NCBI GenBank assembly: GCA_029564595.1 | Contig: JAKQPS010000037.1 | Location: forward strand, 1 to 64,000 | Reading direction: 5' to 3' | Source: a bacterium | GTDB taxonomy: Bacteria > UBP15 > UBA6099 | DNA length: 64,000 bases | Part shown: positions 23,840-32,592 of the stretch, in pieces | How the letters are laid out: each line of letters starts with the position of its first letter | Position numbering within the stretch: the stretch's first letter is position 1 | Program-made: the position numbers and the translations under genes | The notes under the pieces: generated by a model | The model's input: only the letters and a program-made list of their open reading frames with translations | Told to the model about the DNA's origin: nothing | The model's database searches: none

Positions 23840-23939
23840 GCGGGGAAACCATTTTTTGCAAAAATAGGTTTCCCCGCGCCCCTTCCAAAAAAACACCCGG
23901 ACGCCGATTTTGCTGAACTTCGTTCATTGCAAAATCGGC
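23840..23939 (+). repeat. Two-hairpin repeat, structural variant F
   Basis: The first stem is GCGGGGAAACCATTTTT, a GC loop, then AAAAATAGGTTTCCCCGC (23840-23877). The spacer CCCCTTCCAAAAAAACACCCGG follows. The second stem is GCCGATTTTGC with GCAAAATCGGC (23903-23939), with an inner TGAAC-TTC-GTTCA pairing. Layout and spacing match copies A-C, but the stem sequences differ almost completely. It lies in the convergent gap 23770-24163, which holds no gene. Confidence 0.75.
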
Positions 23940-24046
23940 TCTTGTTTGTTTATCGGAAAATCACAGACAAGGTCGGTGGTCGTTTATTTGCAAAAACGCG
24001 TATAGGCTAGCGGGCCTAAACCATACTTTGATAATCACTAAACAAA

Positions 24047-24120
24047 CGTGAAAGATTTGGGAAAGGGGTTTGGGGGACAACCCTTTTCGAAGGGTTTTCC
24101 ACAACCGCCGCAGGCGGCCG
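24047..24120 (-). repeat. Two-hairpin repeat, copy D (first hairpin only)
   Basis: In reverse orientation: CCGCCTGCGGCGG, then TTGTGGAAAACCCTT, CGA, AAGGGTTGTCCCCCAA, then ACCCCTTTCCCAAATCTTTCAC. The second hairpin is not found beyond it. It is just downstream of the HdrD-like gene's stop. Confidence 0.8.
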
Positions 24121-24163
24121 CATCATTCCTCGTATTGCTGCTCGTCAACAACGCGCATCGCGT

Positions 24164-25363
24164 TCATTTTATTTCCGGGAGGAAGAAGCGGTCGCGGGAG
24201 AGCATGGCGGGGGCGGCGGCGACGGCGATTCCGGCGAACACCTGACGGGAGCGTTTTGCGGACAGGCCGAGGTCGGGGTTTTCTCCTATGGCTTTCTGGA
24301 CGAGTTGTATCAGGGGGAGCGGGGGAGGGGCCCACGGGGCGAAGTTTCGCATGCCGGCCAGCGTCAGCAGGCATCCGTTGCAGTAGCAGACAGTGGCGTC
24401 GGAGCGCGGCACGGCTGACTCTAGGGTTCTGCGAAATCCAGCGCGGGCGAGGTCTATCATCGCGTATCTGGAACACCCGGCGGCCACGCCGCAGCAGCCG
24501 GACTCTTTTTTCGTCAGCTTCATCTCGACCACCTTCGCGCCGAGTCTTTTCAGCAGCGCGCGCGGCGAGTCGTACATCCGCTCGTCCATCGTTTTCAGGT
24601 GGCACGAGTCCTGAATTGATACCGTCATGTTGAGAGGAGCGCGGACTTCCAGTTCTCCGGAGTCGAACTTCTCGGCGAGCCAGTCGGTTATGAGAACGGC
24701 CTCGAAGTCGAACTTCACGCCGAATTCCTTAGGATAGATGTTCGAGAGCATGTTCATGCAAGCGGCGCAGGGGAAGACGATTCTGCGGGCGTTGAGGCCG
24801 CTGAAGACGCGGCGCATCTTGAGCGCCGACTGTCTCGCGGCGGCGAACAGGCCCATGCGGTAGAACATCTCGCCGCAGCAGTATTCGAAAGAGCCGAAAG
24901 CGGGCAGGCTGTCGAACGCGCGCGATTGGAGGGTTTCGGCGATGACGAGCGTGTTGCATCCTGTGAACAGGATTTCGTCGGCGTCTGGCGGGTTCTTGAT
25001 TTTTTCCAAGATGGATTTCTGCGCGCGCGATTGCGGGACGGACGTCCTGAAATTTGGGAATTCGGTTGGAATGAGGTTGCGCGCTTTTTCCGGCAGACCT
25101 TCTTCGGCGTACCTCTCGCCCCAGCGAGTCCGGATGAGGGAATAGGGTCGGCAGCCGTTCGGGCACGCCGGGTCGCACGACCAGCAGCCCGCGCACAAGT
25201 CCAGAACAACAGAGGGGCGGCCTTCCTTGAGATTGCGCATCTCCGCCGCCGCGCGTTTGGGGGTCAGGCTCATGTATGAGCATTTCGACAGGCATTCTCC
25301 GCAGGTTTCGCACTTTGAGAAGTCGAAAACTTCGGAAGGGTCGTTGTAGGTTTTGTCCGTCAT
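24164..25363 (-). CDS. HdrD/GlpC-like iron-sulfur protein with CCG domains
   Basis: 399 residues from ATG 25363 (MTDKTYNDPSEVF), with GGAG eight bases upstream. The N-terminus has two ferredoxin-type motifs, CETCGECLSKC and CAGCWSCDPACPNG. Two cysteine-rich CCG domains follow (FEYCCGEMFYRMG with PCAACMNML; SCHLKTMDERMYDSPRALL with SGCCGVAAGC and CYCNGC). This layout is that of heterodisulfide-reductase subunit D, GlpC and related oxidoreductase subunits, which handle electron transfer to thiols, quinones or flavoproteins. No flavoprotein subunit is adjacent. It converges on the Fe-S gene at 22846; they may form one complex, but that is inference. Confidence 0.85.
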   Translation of the reverse strand: MTDKTYNDPSEVFDFSKCETCGECLSKCSYMSLTPKRAAAEMRNLKEGRPSVVLDLCAGCWSCDPACPNGCRPYSLIRTRWGERYAEEGLPEKARNLIPTEFPNFRTSVPQSRAQKSILEKIKNPPDADEILFTGCNTLVIAETLQSRAFDSLPAFGSFEYCCGEMFYRMGLFAAARQSALKMRRVFSGLNARRIVFPCAACMNMLSNIYPKEFGVKFDFEAVLITDWLAEKFDSGELEVRAPLNMTVSIQDSCHLKTMDERMYDSPRALLKRLGAKVVEMKLTKKESGCCGVAAGCSRYAMIDLARAGFRRTLESAVPRSDATVCYCNGCLLTLAGMRNFAPWAPPPLPLIQLVQKAIGENPDLGLSAKRSRQVFAGIAVAAAPAMLSRDRFFLPEIK

Positions 25364-25455
25364 GCCGCGCTCTCCGGGAGAAACCGCGCGGCAACCGCTC
25401 CCGCGCTTCTCCATTTTGATTTTCACAATATTAACGTAAAAGTGTCATGGTCGGT

Positions 25456-25461
25456 ATAATA
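25456..25461 (+). promoter_or_regulatory. -10 box (TATAAT) upstream of the tamB-like gene
   Basis: TATAAT about 100 bases before ATG 25559, in the divergent gap with the Fe-S gene. No clear -35. Confidence 0.4.
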
Positions 25462-25558
25462 TTTCTATTAATGTGGCGAGGGCCGCGAAGCAACGCGGTC
25501 GATGTTTGCGCGCGCGCATGAGCGGATAACGGCGCGCGGCGCGGGCGACGGCTCGACT

Positions 25559-28500
25559 ATGAAGAAAAAAAAGTCGCTTAAAAGGAAACTATTCGCGTTC
25601 GCCGCGTATGCGGCGTTGGCTTTTGCTTTGTCGTGGGCTGTCGGGATATACGCGTTGAGCCGGATGGAAGTTCCCGTCCGCGCGGTGAAGGAGATTGAGA
25701 CGCGCCTTTCGGGCGTCCTGAAGTCCCCGTTGGTCATCGGCAAAGTCAGGATAAATTATTTCGGGCAGATAGTGATAGACGAAGCGAGGCTGGGTTCGGA
25801 AGAAGACCCGATTGTTTCCATTGAGAAGATAACCGCGTCGCTTAGCCTTGCGCGGCTGCTGAAGGACAAGGGCAGCCCGGCCAACATCGTGCGAAAAGTG
25901 TCGCTGGAATCGCCCCGGATATGCATACGGAGGCTCGACGACGGAACATTCAACTTCGACGCGCTGATATCCGGCGGCGGCGGGGGCGCGGAAGCGGCCA
26001 TGCCGGATTTCCCCATAATAATCAGAAACGGATTTCTGGAGTTTACGGACGCGTTCGACGAGGCTCCGTTGCCAGTGCGCGCCGCCGCGCTCAGGGACTT
26101 CGAGGGAAGCGTTGAACTGCGAGGCGAGCGGGTTATCGCCATAAAGATACGTTCCTCCGAAGCGAGCCTCGCGGACGCGCTGGAGGCGGAATTCGAATTC
26201 GACCTGCGGGCCGGGTGGCGGCTGGACACGAAACTGACAGGAGCGCCGCTGGCGATGGTAGCGGAAATTGCGGGGATGAAGGGCGCGCGGGTAGGAGGCA
26301 AGGCGGACGTCCTGACGTTCCGCGCGACGTCCACATACACCACAGTCGGGAATCCGCCCCGTTACTCTTGGGGCGGAGAGATCGAGGTGTCGGACGCGTG
26401 GCTGACCACTGCGGACGGCGCGCATGAAATCACTGACATAAGAGGCAGGGCGACATATTCGGAGACGGCGGCTGCGATAGAGCGGGCCGGGTTCTCGATG
26501 CACGGAGGGGAGTTCAGGGCGACCGGCGCGGCGTTGCTTGGCGGCAACCTTGAGTTCAACGGCAGGACGAGTTTCAAGGGGGTTTCGCTAGGGATGGCGG
26601 CTGCGGCTTTATCCGTTCCGGCTGGCCACATCCCGGCGGGGCGGGCGGACGGGTTCGCCTATCTCAAACTTGGGGGCGGCGCTACGGCGGTCTCCGCGTG
26701 GGCGGCGGCGACGGGCGTTGAGTATCGCGGCCTTTCATTCGACAGTCTGGACGGCCAGTTGGCGTACGACGGCGAAAGGGCGGAATACGGATTTGACGCG
26801 AGCGGCCCCAGCGGGTCGCTGGAGGCGCGCGGAACCGCGGTCATAGTTCCCGGCGGCGCTCCGACGGTGAAGGCGGCCGTCGAGTTCTCAGGATTCGAGC
26901 TGGCGGAAGCGTTGGCGGCGGCGGAAATCGACCCCGGCGTCACCGCGAGCGGTTTGCTGGAAGGCGAACTGTTCATAGGCGGCGGGATTTCCGCCAAGCG
27001 GCTGCCTGACGCGTTCGGCACGGCGAGGGGCGCGGACATGAGCCTCGCGGACGCGAGCGGGGTGTCCGCCACTTTAAGTTTCAGGCATTCGGCGGGCGTT
27101 TTCACAATCGAGAACCTCGTGGCGGAAGCGGAAGACGAGTTGCTGATTGCCGACGGCACAATAGGCGCGGACGGCGCGCTGGACATATCGGTCGACGCGG
27201 CGGTGGCTAGAGTGACCACGGCGCTGGCGCTCGCCAGACGCGAGGACATTCCCGGGGCCGGCGCGATAAAGCTTTCAGGAGCCGTCGGAGGCTCTATTTC
27301 AGCTCCCACATTCCGGGGTTCCGTCGAAGGCCGCGACATAATGGTCAGCGACATGGCCGCCGACAGAGTGACGGGCGGCGTGGCGTACTCGGCGGACGTG
27401 GTCAGGCTTTCCGAACTGAAAATCCACACAGGAAAGAACGTTCAGGTGGTTGACGGCAGCTTGGACTTGGCGCAAAGGACGGCGAACCTCGAAGTGAGGA
27501 TGCGCGACGCGTCCGTCGCCGGGCTGGCCGGGCTGGCGGCGGACACCTTCCGCTCCGATTTCGAGCCGCCCGCGGACCTAGACGGCTTCATTGACGTCGA
27601 CGCGCTCGTTTCCGGCTCTTTCGACTATCCCGTGATTTCGGTCAAGGTGTCGGCGCGGGACATCGTGGCGTACGGCGAGAAGATAGACCGCGCGGCCGTC
27701 TGGATGGAATACGACAGATTCCTGCGGATAGTCGAGGGGTCCACGGTGTCGGCGTTCGGAGGCGAGACGAAGGTTTCTGGGCTGCTGGACCCCGAAGCGA
27801 TAGACCTGATGTTCGAGGCGTCCGGGATTCAGGCTGAAAAGATATCGCGGGGCAAGGACTTCGGCGTTTCGGGCAAGATAAAAGGTTTCTGTTCAGTCAC
27901 AGGCTCTTTCAGGTCGCCTCTGGCGAGGATGAGTTTTTCATCCTCCGCGCTGGACATACTCGGCTCCCGGTTCAAGCTGGAGAGCGCGGGCGTGGAGCTG
28001 AGGCAGTCGAGCAGGGTTACGATAGACGGAGTGGAGTTGTCGCGCGGCTCGGAGAGGTACAGGATCGACGCGACTTACGAAGCCGAGACAGGCGGGCTGG
28101 ACATGACGGCGACTCTGGCTGGAGCCGAGTTGAGGACGCTGGCGGACATGTTCGAGGGAGCGGCGCGGCTGGAGGCGTACTCCGGCGGACAAAACGCGAC
28201 TCTGCGCATCGACCTGCCCGGCGGAATGTCGGGCGCGATCGACGGCAGCGTCCGCGTGTTCTCCGCCGCTGACGGACTTGCCGGGGCCATCGACCTGTCG
28301 GGCGAAGAGCTTGCTCTCGGCGCGTATCCGATAGACGAAATGGAATTCTCAGGCGGCTTCATCGGCAAATCCATAGAGATACGGAAGTTCGAAGCGCAGA
28401 ACGAGCTGGCTCTCGTGGAGGCGAACGGCAAGCTCAACCTTGAGCGCGCGGAGTCATCGCTGCTCAAAGTGAGCGCCACCGGCATCGAGCTTAAGCGGCT

Positions 28501-30175
28501 GTCCGACTCCGGCGTGGTGTCAGCGCCAGTCAGCGGGATGCTCGACCTCGACATAGACATCGTTTCGGAGTCCGGCAGGCAGAAGATGGAAGGCTCGCTG
28601 TACGTCTCCGAGCCGTCCGCGCTGGGAGTCAGGATGGACAGGATGAGGGGGCAGTTCGAGTTCGACGGGAAAGCCCTTTCGCTGAAGAACCTGCAGGCGC
28701 AGCGCGGCTCGGACCTGCTGGCGATATTCGCAGTGTTGCCGGTCAGCAAAGACTACGGCGACAGGTTCTCGATGTCGCTGAACTCCGCGGGGATGGACCT
28801 CTCGCCGCTGAACCCGCTGCTGGGCGGGGACATAACGGTGACGGGCCGCGCGGCGGTCGAGAACGTGCGCGTCTCCGGCGGGCTTGAGAACCCGTCCTTT
28901 TCAGGCGCGGTCAGGCTGCTTAACGCGGGCCTGTCGGCTTCGGTTCTCAAACCCGCGCTTACGGCCATAAACGGCTCGCTCGTGTTCTCGAAGGACTCGC
29001 TGCGCTCGCAGGATTTGCGAGGAATGATGGGCGACCGCGCCGTGACCGCCGCGTTCAGCGCCAAATTTAAAGGCGTATCCGTCGAGACCGCTTCGCTCGA
29101 TATCGGAGACATCGAAAATCTGAACGTGGAATATTCGAACATATACAAAGGGCGCGCGACCCTGACCGGAATAGCGCTGAGGTACTCTCCCGGCAGGCTG
29201 GATGTCGGAGGCAGGGAAGGAGCGACGCCAACGCTCAAGGCTCACAACGGCTCGTTCATGATACCGAGTTTCAGCGCGGGCGGCGCTCCGGCCAAACCAG
29301 CCCTCGCCGTCCATTTCGGCCCGCAGCCGCTCAACATCGTCGTAGGCGGCGGCTTCCAAGTGCAGAGCGCGTGGAGGAACATGCGGCTCACTCCGACCGG
29401 TCGCGTTCAGGTGTCCGGAAGCATTGACAATCCGCAACTTAAAGGATGGCTCTCCGCCACGCGCGGCCACATCGGATTCTACACCACCACTTTCAGGACG
29501 ACCGAGACGATAATCGGGTTCAACACAATCGAGGGCGTCGGGGTGGTTCCGATATTCTATACCGAGGCGGTGGCGAACGCGCAGGGCACGGAGATAACGA
29601 TGCGCGTGTCCGGCCCGATGGTGGACATCGCGCTGTATCCGGCGTATCAGGAACTGTGCGGGACTGCGGGAGGAGACGCCGGGGTCGGAGCCGCCGACGC
29701 CATCGGCGCTCCGACAATAGCCATGGGCGACGCCGGCGACATAGTCGTCCCGGTGTGTCCGCGGGCGAGGTTCGAGGCGTATGAGGACAACGACATCGCG
29801 GGCCGCCCGCTGACCGAGGAGCAGATACTCATGCGGCTCGGCATGGTGGACGCCCTAACCGGCGACCGCTCCGCCGCCGACGCGCTTGAAACTCTCGCCG
29901 TCGGCGCCGTCTCCCCCTTCGTCGGCTCCGTCATCGAGAGGGGCGTAAACCTTGAAAACTTTACAATTAACCTTGACCCTAACAAAGATGTGCTTGTAAA
30001 ATTGGAAAAACGTCTCACGGACAGTGTTTCTATCCGTTATGAAAGACTGTTCTCAGAAGACGAAACAGAACTATTAGAACTGCGGTACGAATTCAGGAAA
30101 CGCAGCTTCCTGAAGTGGGGGATAGATCAGGATAGCGAAACCGACTACCAAGTCGAGTATCGACTTAGGTTTTGA
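25559..30175 (+). CDS. TamB-like translocation and assembly protein (DUF490)
   Basis: 1,538 residues. ATG 25559 (MKKKKSLKRKLF) was chosen because basic residues then lead straight into one membrane segment (about residues 12-33, ending AVGIYAL). An ATG 57 bases earlier is possible. The rest is a very long series of beta-rich AsmA/TamB-like repeats. The C-terminal DUF490 region has GHIGFYTTTFRTTETIIGFN, VVPIFYTEAVANAQG and TEEQILMRLGMVD, and the end is YQVEYRLRF. TamB-type proteins span the periplasm and are implicated in phospholipid transport and outer-membrane protein assembly. No tamA-like BamA homologue is adjacent. A sigma factor gene follows nine bases after the stop. Confidence 0.9.
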   Translation: MKKKKSLKRKLFAFAAYAALAFALSWAVGIYALSRMEVPVRAVKEIETRLSGVLKSPLVIGKVRINYFGQIVIDEARLGSEEDPIVSIEKITASLSLARLLKDKGSPANIVRKVSLESPRICIRRLDDGTFNFDALISGGGGGAEAAMPDFPIIIRNGFLEFTDAFDEAPLPVRAAALRDFEGSVELRGERVIAIKIRSSEASLADALEAEFEFDLRAGWRLDTKLTGAPLAMVAEIAGMKGARVGGKADVLTFRATSTYTTVGNPPRYSWGGEIEVSDAWLTTADGAHEITDIRGRATYSETAAAIERAGFSMHGGEFRATGAALLGGNLEFNGRTSFKGVSLGMAAAALSVPAGHIPAGRADGFAYLKLGGGATAVSAWAAATGVEYRGLSFDSLDGQLAYDGERAEYGFDASGPSGSLEARGTAVIVPGGAPTVKAAVEFSGFELAEALAAAEIDPGVTASGLLEGELFIGGGISAKRLPDAFGTARGADMSLADASGVSATLSFRHSAGVFTIENLVAEAEDELLIADGTIGADGALDISVDAAVARVTTALALARREDIPGAGAIKLSGAVGGSISAPTFRGSVEGRDIMVSDMAADRVTGGVAYSADVVRLSELKIHTGKNVQVVDGSLDLAQRTANLEVRMRDASVAGLAGLAADTFRSDFEPPADLDGFIDVDALVSGSFDYPVISVKVSARDIVAYGEKIDRAAVWMEYDRFLRIVEGSTVSAFGGETKVSGLLDPEAIDLMFEASGIQAEKISRGKDFGVSGKIKGFCSVTGSFRSPLARMSFSSSALDILGSRFKLESAGVELRQSSRVTIDGVELSRGSERYRIDATYEAETGGLDMTATLAGAELRTLADMFEGAARLEAYSGGQNATLRIDLPGGMSGAIDGSVRVFSAADGLAGAIDLSGEELALGAYPIDEMEFSGGFIGKSIEIRKFEAQNELALVEANGKLNLERAESSLLKVSATGIELKRLSDSGVVSAPVSGMLDLDIDIVSESGRQKMEGSLYVSEPSALGVRMDRMRGQFEFDGKALSLKNLQAQRGSDLLAIFAVLPVSKDYGDRFSMSLNSAGMDLSPLNPLLGGDITVTGRAAVENVRVSGGLENPSFSGAVRLLNAGLSASVLKPALTAINGSLVFSKDSLRSQDLRGMMGDRAVTAAFSAKFKGVSVETASLDIGDIENLNVEYSNIYKGRATLTGIALRYSPGRLDVGGREGATPTLKAHNGSFMIPSFSAGGAPAKPALAVHFGPQPLNIVVGGGFQVQSAWRNMRLTPTGRVQVSGSIDNPQLKGWLSATRGHIGFYTTTFRTTETIIGFNTIEGVGVVPIFYTEAVANAQGTEITMRVSGPMVDIALYPAYQELCGTAGGDAGVGAADAIGAPTIAMGDAGDIVVPVCPRARFEAYEDNDIAGRPLTEEQILMRLGMVDALTGDRSAADALETLAVGAVSPFVGSVIERGVNLENFTINLDPNKDVLVKLEKRLTDSVSIRYERLFSEDETELLELRYEFRKRSFLKWGIDQDSETDYQVEYRLRF

Positions 30176-30184
30176 TGGAGAGCC

Positions 30185-30832
30185 ATGATTGAAGCGTATC
30201 TAAACGAGCTCTCCAAGGTTCGGTGTCTTGAGCCTAACGAGGAAGCCGAACTTTGGAAGCAGTACAAGAACCACGGAAGCGTCGCCGCCCGAGCAAAGAT
30301 AATCGAAAGCTATCAGCCCCTTGTCTATAAGATCGTCTCCGGAGCCAAGGCCGGGCCGGACGTCATGCTTGATCTTATGCAAGAGGGGACGGTCGGCCTC
30401 ATCGAGGCCGTCGAACGGTTCGACCCGGACAAACAGATAAGGTTCACCACCTACGCGCCTTTCCGCATTCGGGGCCGCGTCATCAACTATCTCGACAAGA
30501 ACAAGAATAAGGACATCGCGCTCGACGGCGGCGCCCAAGCCATGCAGGAACTCCTCGGCATGGCCAGCATGTTCGCCGACCCCACGAACACCGTCAAAAA
30601 TGTCGAAAAACTCGCCGAAGACGAGATGCTCCTCAATGTCGTTCTCAAAAGCCTTTCTCGTCTCACCGAGAAAGAAAAACAAGTGGTCATCGGCATTTAT
30701 ATCGAAGACAAAAAAGCCACCGATCTGGCAAAAGAACTCGGCATCAGCAATTCGTACCTGAGCAGGCTTCAGAAAAAAGGCATCCGCCGCTTGCGAGGCA
30801 TGCTTACAAGGGTTATGAAAGAGATGAAATGA
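30185..30832 (+). CDS. Sigma-70-family RNA polymerase sigma factor (group 3-like)
   Basis: 215 residues with GGAGAG upstream. Region 1.2 is IEAYLNELSKVRCLEPNEEAEL. Region 2 has QPLVYKIVSGAKAG, DLMQEGTVGLIEAVERFDP and RFTTYAPFRIRGRV. Region 3 is very short or missing. Region 4 ends in an HTH (ATDLAKELGISNSYLSRLQKKGIRRLRG). This fits an alternative sigma factor related to the FliA/SigF/WhiG range. It lies nine bases after the tamB-like gene and is probably in the same transcript, so it may control envelope or surface genes. No anti-sigma gene is seen beside it. Confidence 0.9.
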   Translation: MIEAYLNELSKVRCLEPNEEAELWKQYKNHGSVAARAKIIESYQPLVYKIVSGAKAGPDVMLDLMQEGTVGLIEAVERFDPDKQIRFTTYAPFRIRGRVINYLDKNKNKDIALDGGAQAMQELLGMASMFADPTNTVKNVEKLAEDEMLLNVVLKSLSRLTEKEKQVVIGIYIEDKKATDLAKELGISNSYLSRLQKKGIRRLRGMLTRVMKEMK

Positions 30833-30923
30833 GGCGAAATAGGTGGATATCGCTAGATATCGGGAATAATATGGGCACATATTCCGCCAACCGTCCGCAT
30901 TCGCCCGAACCGCATGGTTATTT

Positions 30924-30953
30924 TTGATTTATTTGCTTGATATTAGTTATAAA
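30924..30953 (+). promoter_or_regulatory. Candidate promoter
   Basis: TTGATT (30924-30929), 18 bases, TATAAA (30948-30953), about 42 bases before the ATG at 30996. Confidence 0.5.
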
Positions 30954-30995
30954 AGCAGAACTACTATTAGAAGAGCAGTAAACGGGGGAACGGAA

Positions 30996-31646
30996 ATGAA
31001 CCACCAAGACGTCGACACCGACAAAATTCTTAAACACATCGAGTACACGAAACACTGGCTCGATAAGGCGAATAAGAATTACGAGGAAAAAAGCTTCGCC
31101 AACGGAGGCGTGACCTTGAACTTGGCGCGCGCGGAACTCACCGCCGCGTGGGAAGAGGCCATGCAGCTTAAAACCCGCATTTTTAGAACCATTCCGAGCA
31201 AGGCGAAAGCGAACTGGAAACCCATGACGTCCGTCGGCATGCTCGCCAGCGGATTTCTTATCGCGTTTTTCATGATAAGGTTCACAAACAATAACGTTCC
31301 CGAACCCGGAGCGTCGGTGGAGACGCAGTTGCCGGCCGCCATCGTTGAAAGCGCCGCCGAGCCTCAGGCTGATGCGCCGGTTGTCGTCGTGCCCGCGCTG
31401 GACTCGATTGAAAAAGCCCCAGTTCCCAAGCCACGTCCCGCCGCCGCGAAAGTTCCCGCCCCAGACGCTCAGCCCGCCGCCGCCGAATCCTCCGAGCCTC
31501 AGACCGAGGCAGTTTCAACCGAGCGCGAAACGGTTGAAATCCAGCCCGCTCCCGCCGCATCCCCATCCGCTCCCGCTCAACGCGAACTCAGTCAGTCGGA
31601 AATAATCGACCTGATGAAAGCCGCCGAACGCGCGCTTGTGAAATAA
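30996..31646 (+). CDS. Single-pass membrane protein with Pro/Ala-rich tail
   Basis: 216 residues starting MNHQDVDTDKILKHIEY, preceded by GGGGGAACGGAA. The N-terminal ~75 residues look like a helical TPR- or coiled-coil-type cytoplasmic domain (SFANGGVTLNLARAELTAAW). They are followed by one membrane segment (SVGMLASGFLIAFFMIRF) and a long Pro/Ala/Val/Glu-rich linker. A short helical C-terminus ends with SQSEIIDLMKAAERALV. The topology would place the linker in the periplasm. No family is recognised. Its position after the sigma gene leaves open an anti-sigma-like role, but a typical anti-sigma motif is not visible. Confidence 0.7.
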   Translation: MNHQDVDTDKILKHIEYTKHWLDKANKNYEEKSFANGGVTLNLARAELTAAWEEAMQLKTRIFRTIPSKAKANWKPMTSVGMLASGFLIAFFMIRFTNNNVPEPGASVETQLPAAIVESAAEPQADAPVVVVPALDSIEKAPVPKPRPAAAKVPAPDAQPAAAESSEPQTEAVSTERETVEIQPAPAASPSAPAQRELSQSEIIDLMKAAERALVK

Positions 31647-31764
31647 TTCATCGCGATGGTTGTTAATTATTAAGAATTTCCCATCTCCGAAGCGAAAACC
31701 TATTCCTATTGTTTTTTTCGGGTTTATACAGGAGTTCCCGGTTTATATTCCTTCCGGCGTCGGA

Positions 31765-31770
31765 TATAAT
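31765..31770 (+). promoter_or_regulatory. -10 box (TATAAT) for the polysaccharide operon
   Basis: TATAAT lies 33 bases before the nine-codon leader ORF and 63 bases before the first methyltransferase. No convincing -35. Confidence 0.45.
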
Positions 31771-31803
31771 GGTTTCGTCCGACTCTGTTCAGAGGGGAAA
31801 GAG

Positions 31804-31833
31804 ATGAATGTTTTTTATGCAGGCGGAGGCTGA
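31804..31833 (+). CDS. Nine-residue leader peptide
   Basis: ATG 31804 encodes MNVFYAGGG and a TGA, and that stop is immediately followed by the ATG of the methyltransferase gene. AGAGGGGAAAGAG gives it a stronger ribosome site than most genes here. The Gly-rich codons (GCAGGCGGAGGC) double as the Shine-Dalgarno sequence for the next gene. It may couple or regulate translation, or it may be chance. Confidence 0.4.
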   Translation: MNVFYAGGG

Positions 31834-32592
31834 ATGCGCGAGGATATTTACGGCCACGCGAAAAGGTTTCGCTGGATAGCCTCCCGGTTGAGCAGGGAAG
31901 ACCGGATTCTGGAGGTCGGCTGCGGCACGGGATACATGATTACGTATCAGCTTGCCCTGCTAGGGTGGGATGTAAGGGGATTGGACTCGCACGAGGATAG
32001 CGTGGCGCTGGGCAGAGAGATGTTCAAGAATGCGGGGCTTGATCCGGACAGGCTGTCGTCGGGGGACATCGCGGATGTCGAAGGCGATTTCGACGCGGTC
32101 ATAGCCTCGGAAGTCTTGGAGCATATCCCGGACGGGGAGCTTGCGTCTTTTCTGGCCGCTGTAAGAAGCAAGCTGCGCCCGGCGGGGAAACTGCTCGTCA
32201 CCGTCCCCAACGGGCGGCGGTGGGCGGATGTGGAAAACTTCTTCTGGAAGAAGCTCGGACTGAGCGCGGCGCTCGAAAAAATCAAATTCGTCGCCGCTGT
32301 TAACCGCTTGAAAGCCTTCCTGTTCGGGCGCGAAGCCGCGTTTCCGCACGAGTTCCCTTCAACGCTCTCAAGCTCGCCGCATGTCCAGCGGTTCACTCTC
32401 GACGGGATAGTCGGGTTGCTGTCCGACAGCGGGTTCGATGTCGAGGAGACGGACGGATCGGTCGTGTTCAGCGGGCCGTTCAGCAACCTGTTTTTCACCG
32501 GGGCCGGGCCTGTCATGCGGCTAAATATTTTTCTGCGCCGGATATTTCCGTCGTTGTCGGCCAATTTCTACATATCGGCCCGGAGGAGATGA
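31834..32592 (+). CDS. Class I SAM-dependent methyltransferase
   Basis: 252 residues with GGCGGAGG seven or fewer bases before ATG. SAM-binding motif I is LEVGCGTGYMITY. Further motifs are GLDSHEDSV, DAVIASEVLEHIPDGE and LLVTVPNGRRWADVE, in the style of UbiG/Methyltransf_11/23 enzymes common in polysaccharide loci. The C-terminal ~100 residues are aromatic and hydrophobic (FSGPFSNLFFTGAGPVMRL), perhaps binding a lipid-linked substrate. Its stop overlaps the next start by four bases (ATGA), so it heads a coupled three-gene run with a GT4 and a heparinase-like protein. Confidence 0.85.
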   Translation: MREDIYGHAKRFRWIASRLSREDRILEVGCGTGYMITYQLALLGWDVRGLDSHEDSVALGREMFKNAGLDPDRLSSGDIADVEGDFDAVIASEVLEHIPDGELASFLAAVRSKLRPAGKLLVTVPNGRRWADVENFFWKKLGLSAALEKIKFVAAVNRLKAFLFGREAAFPHEFPSTLSSSPHVQRFTLDGIVGLLSDSGFDVEETDGSVVFSGPFSNLFFTGAGPVMRLNIFLRRIFPSLSANFYISARRR

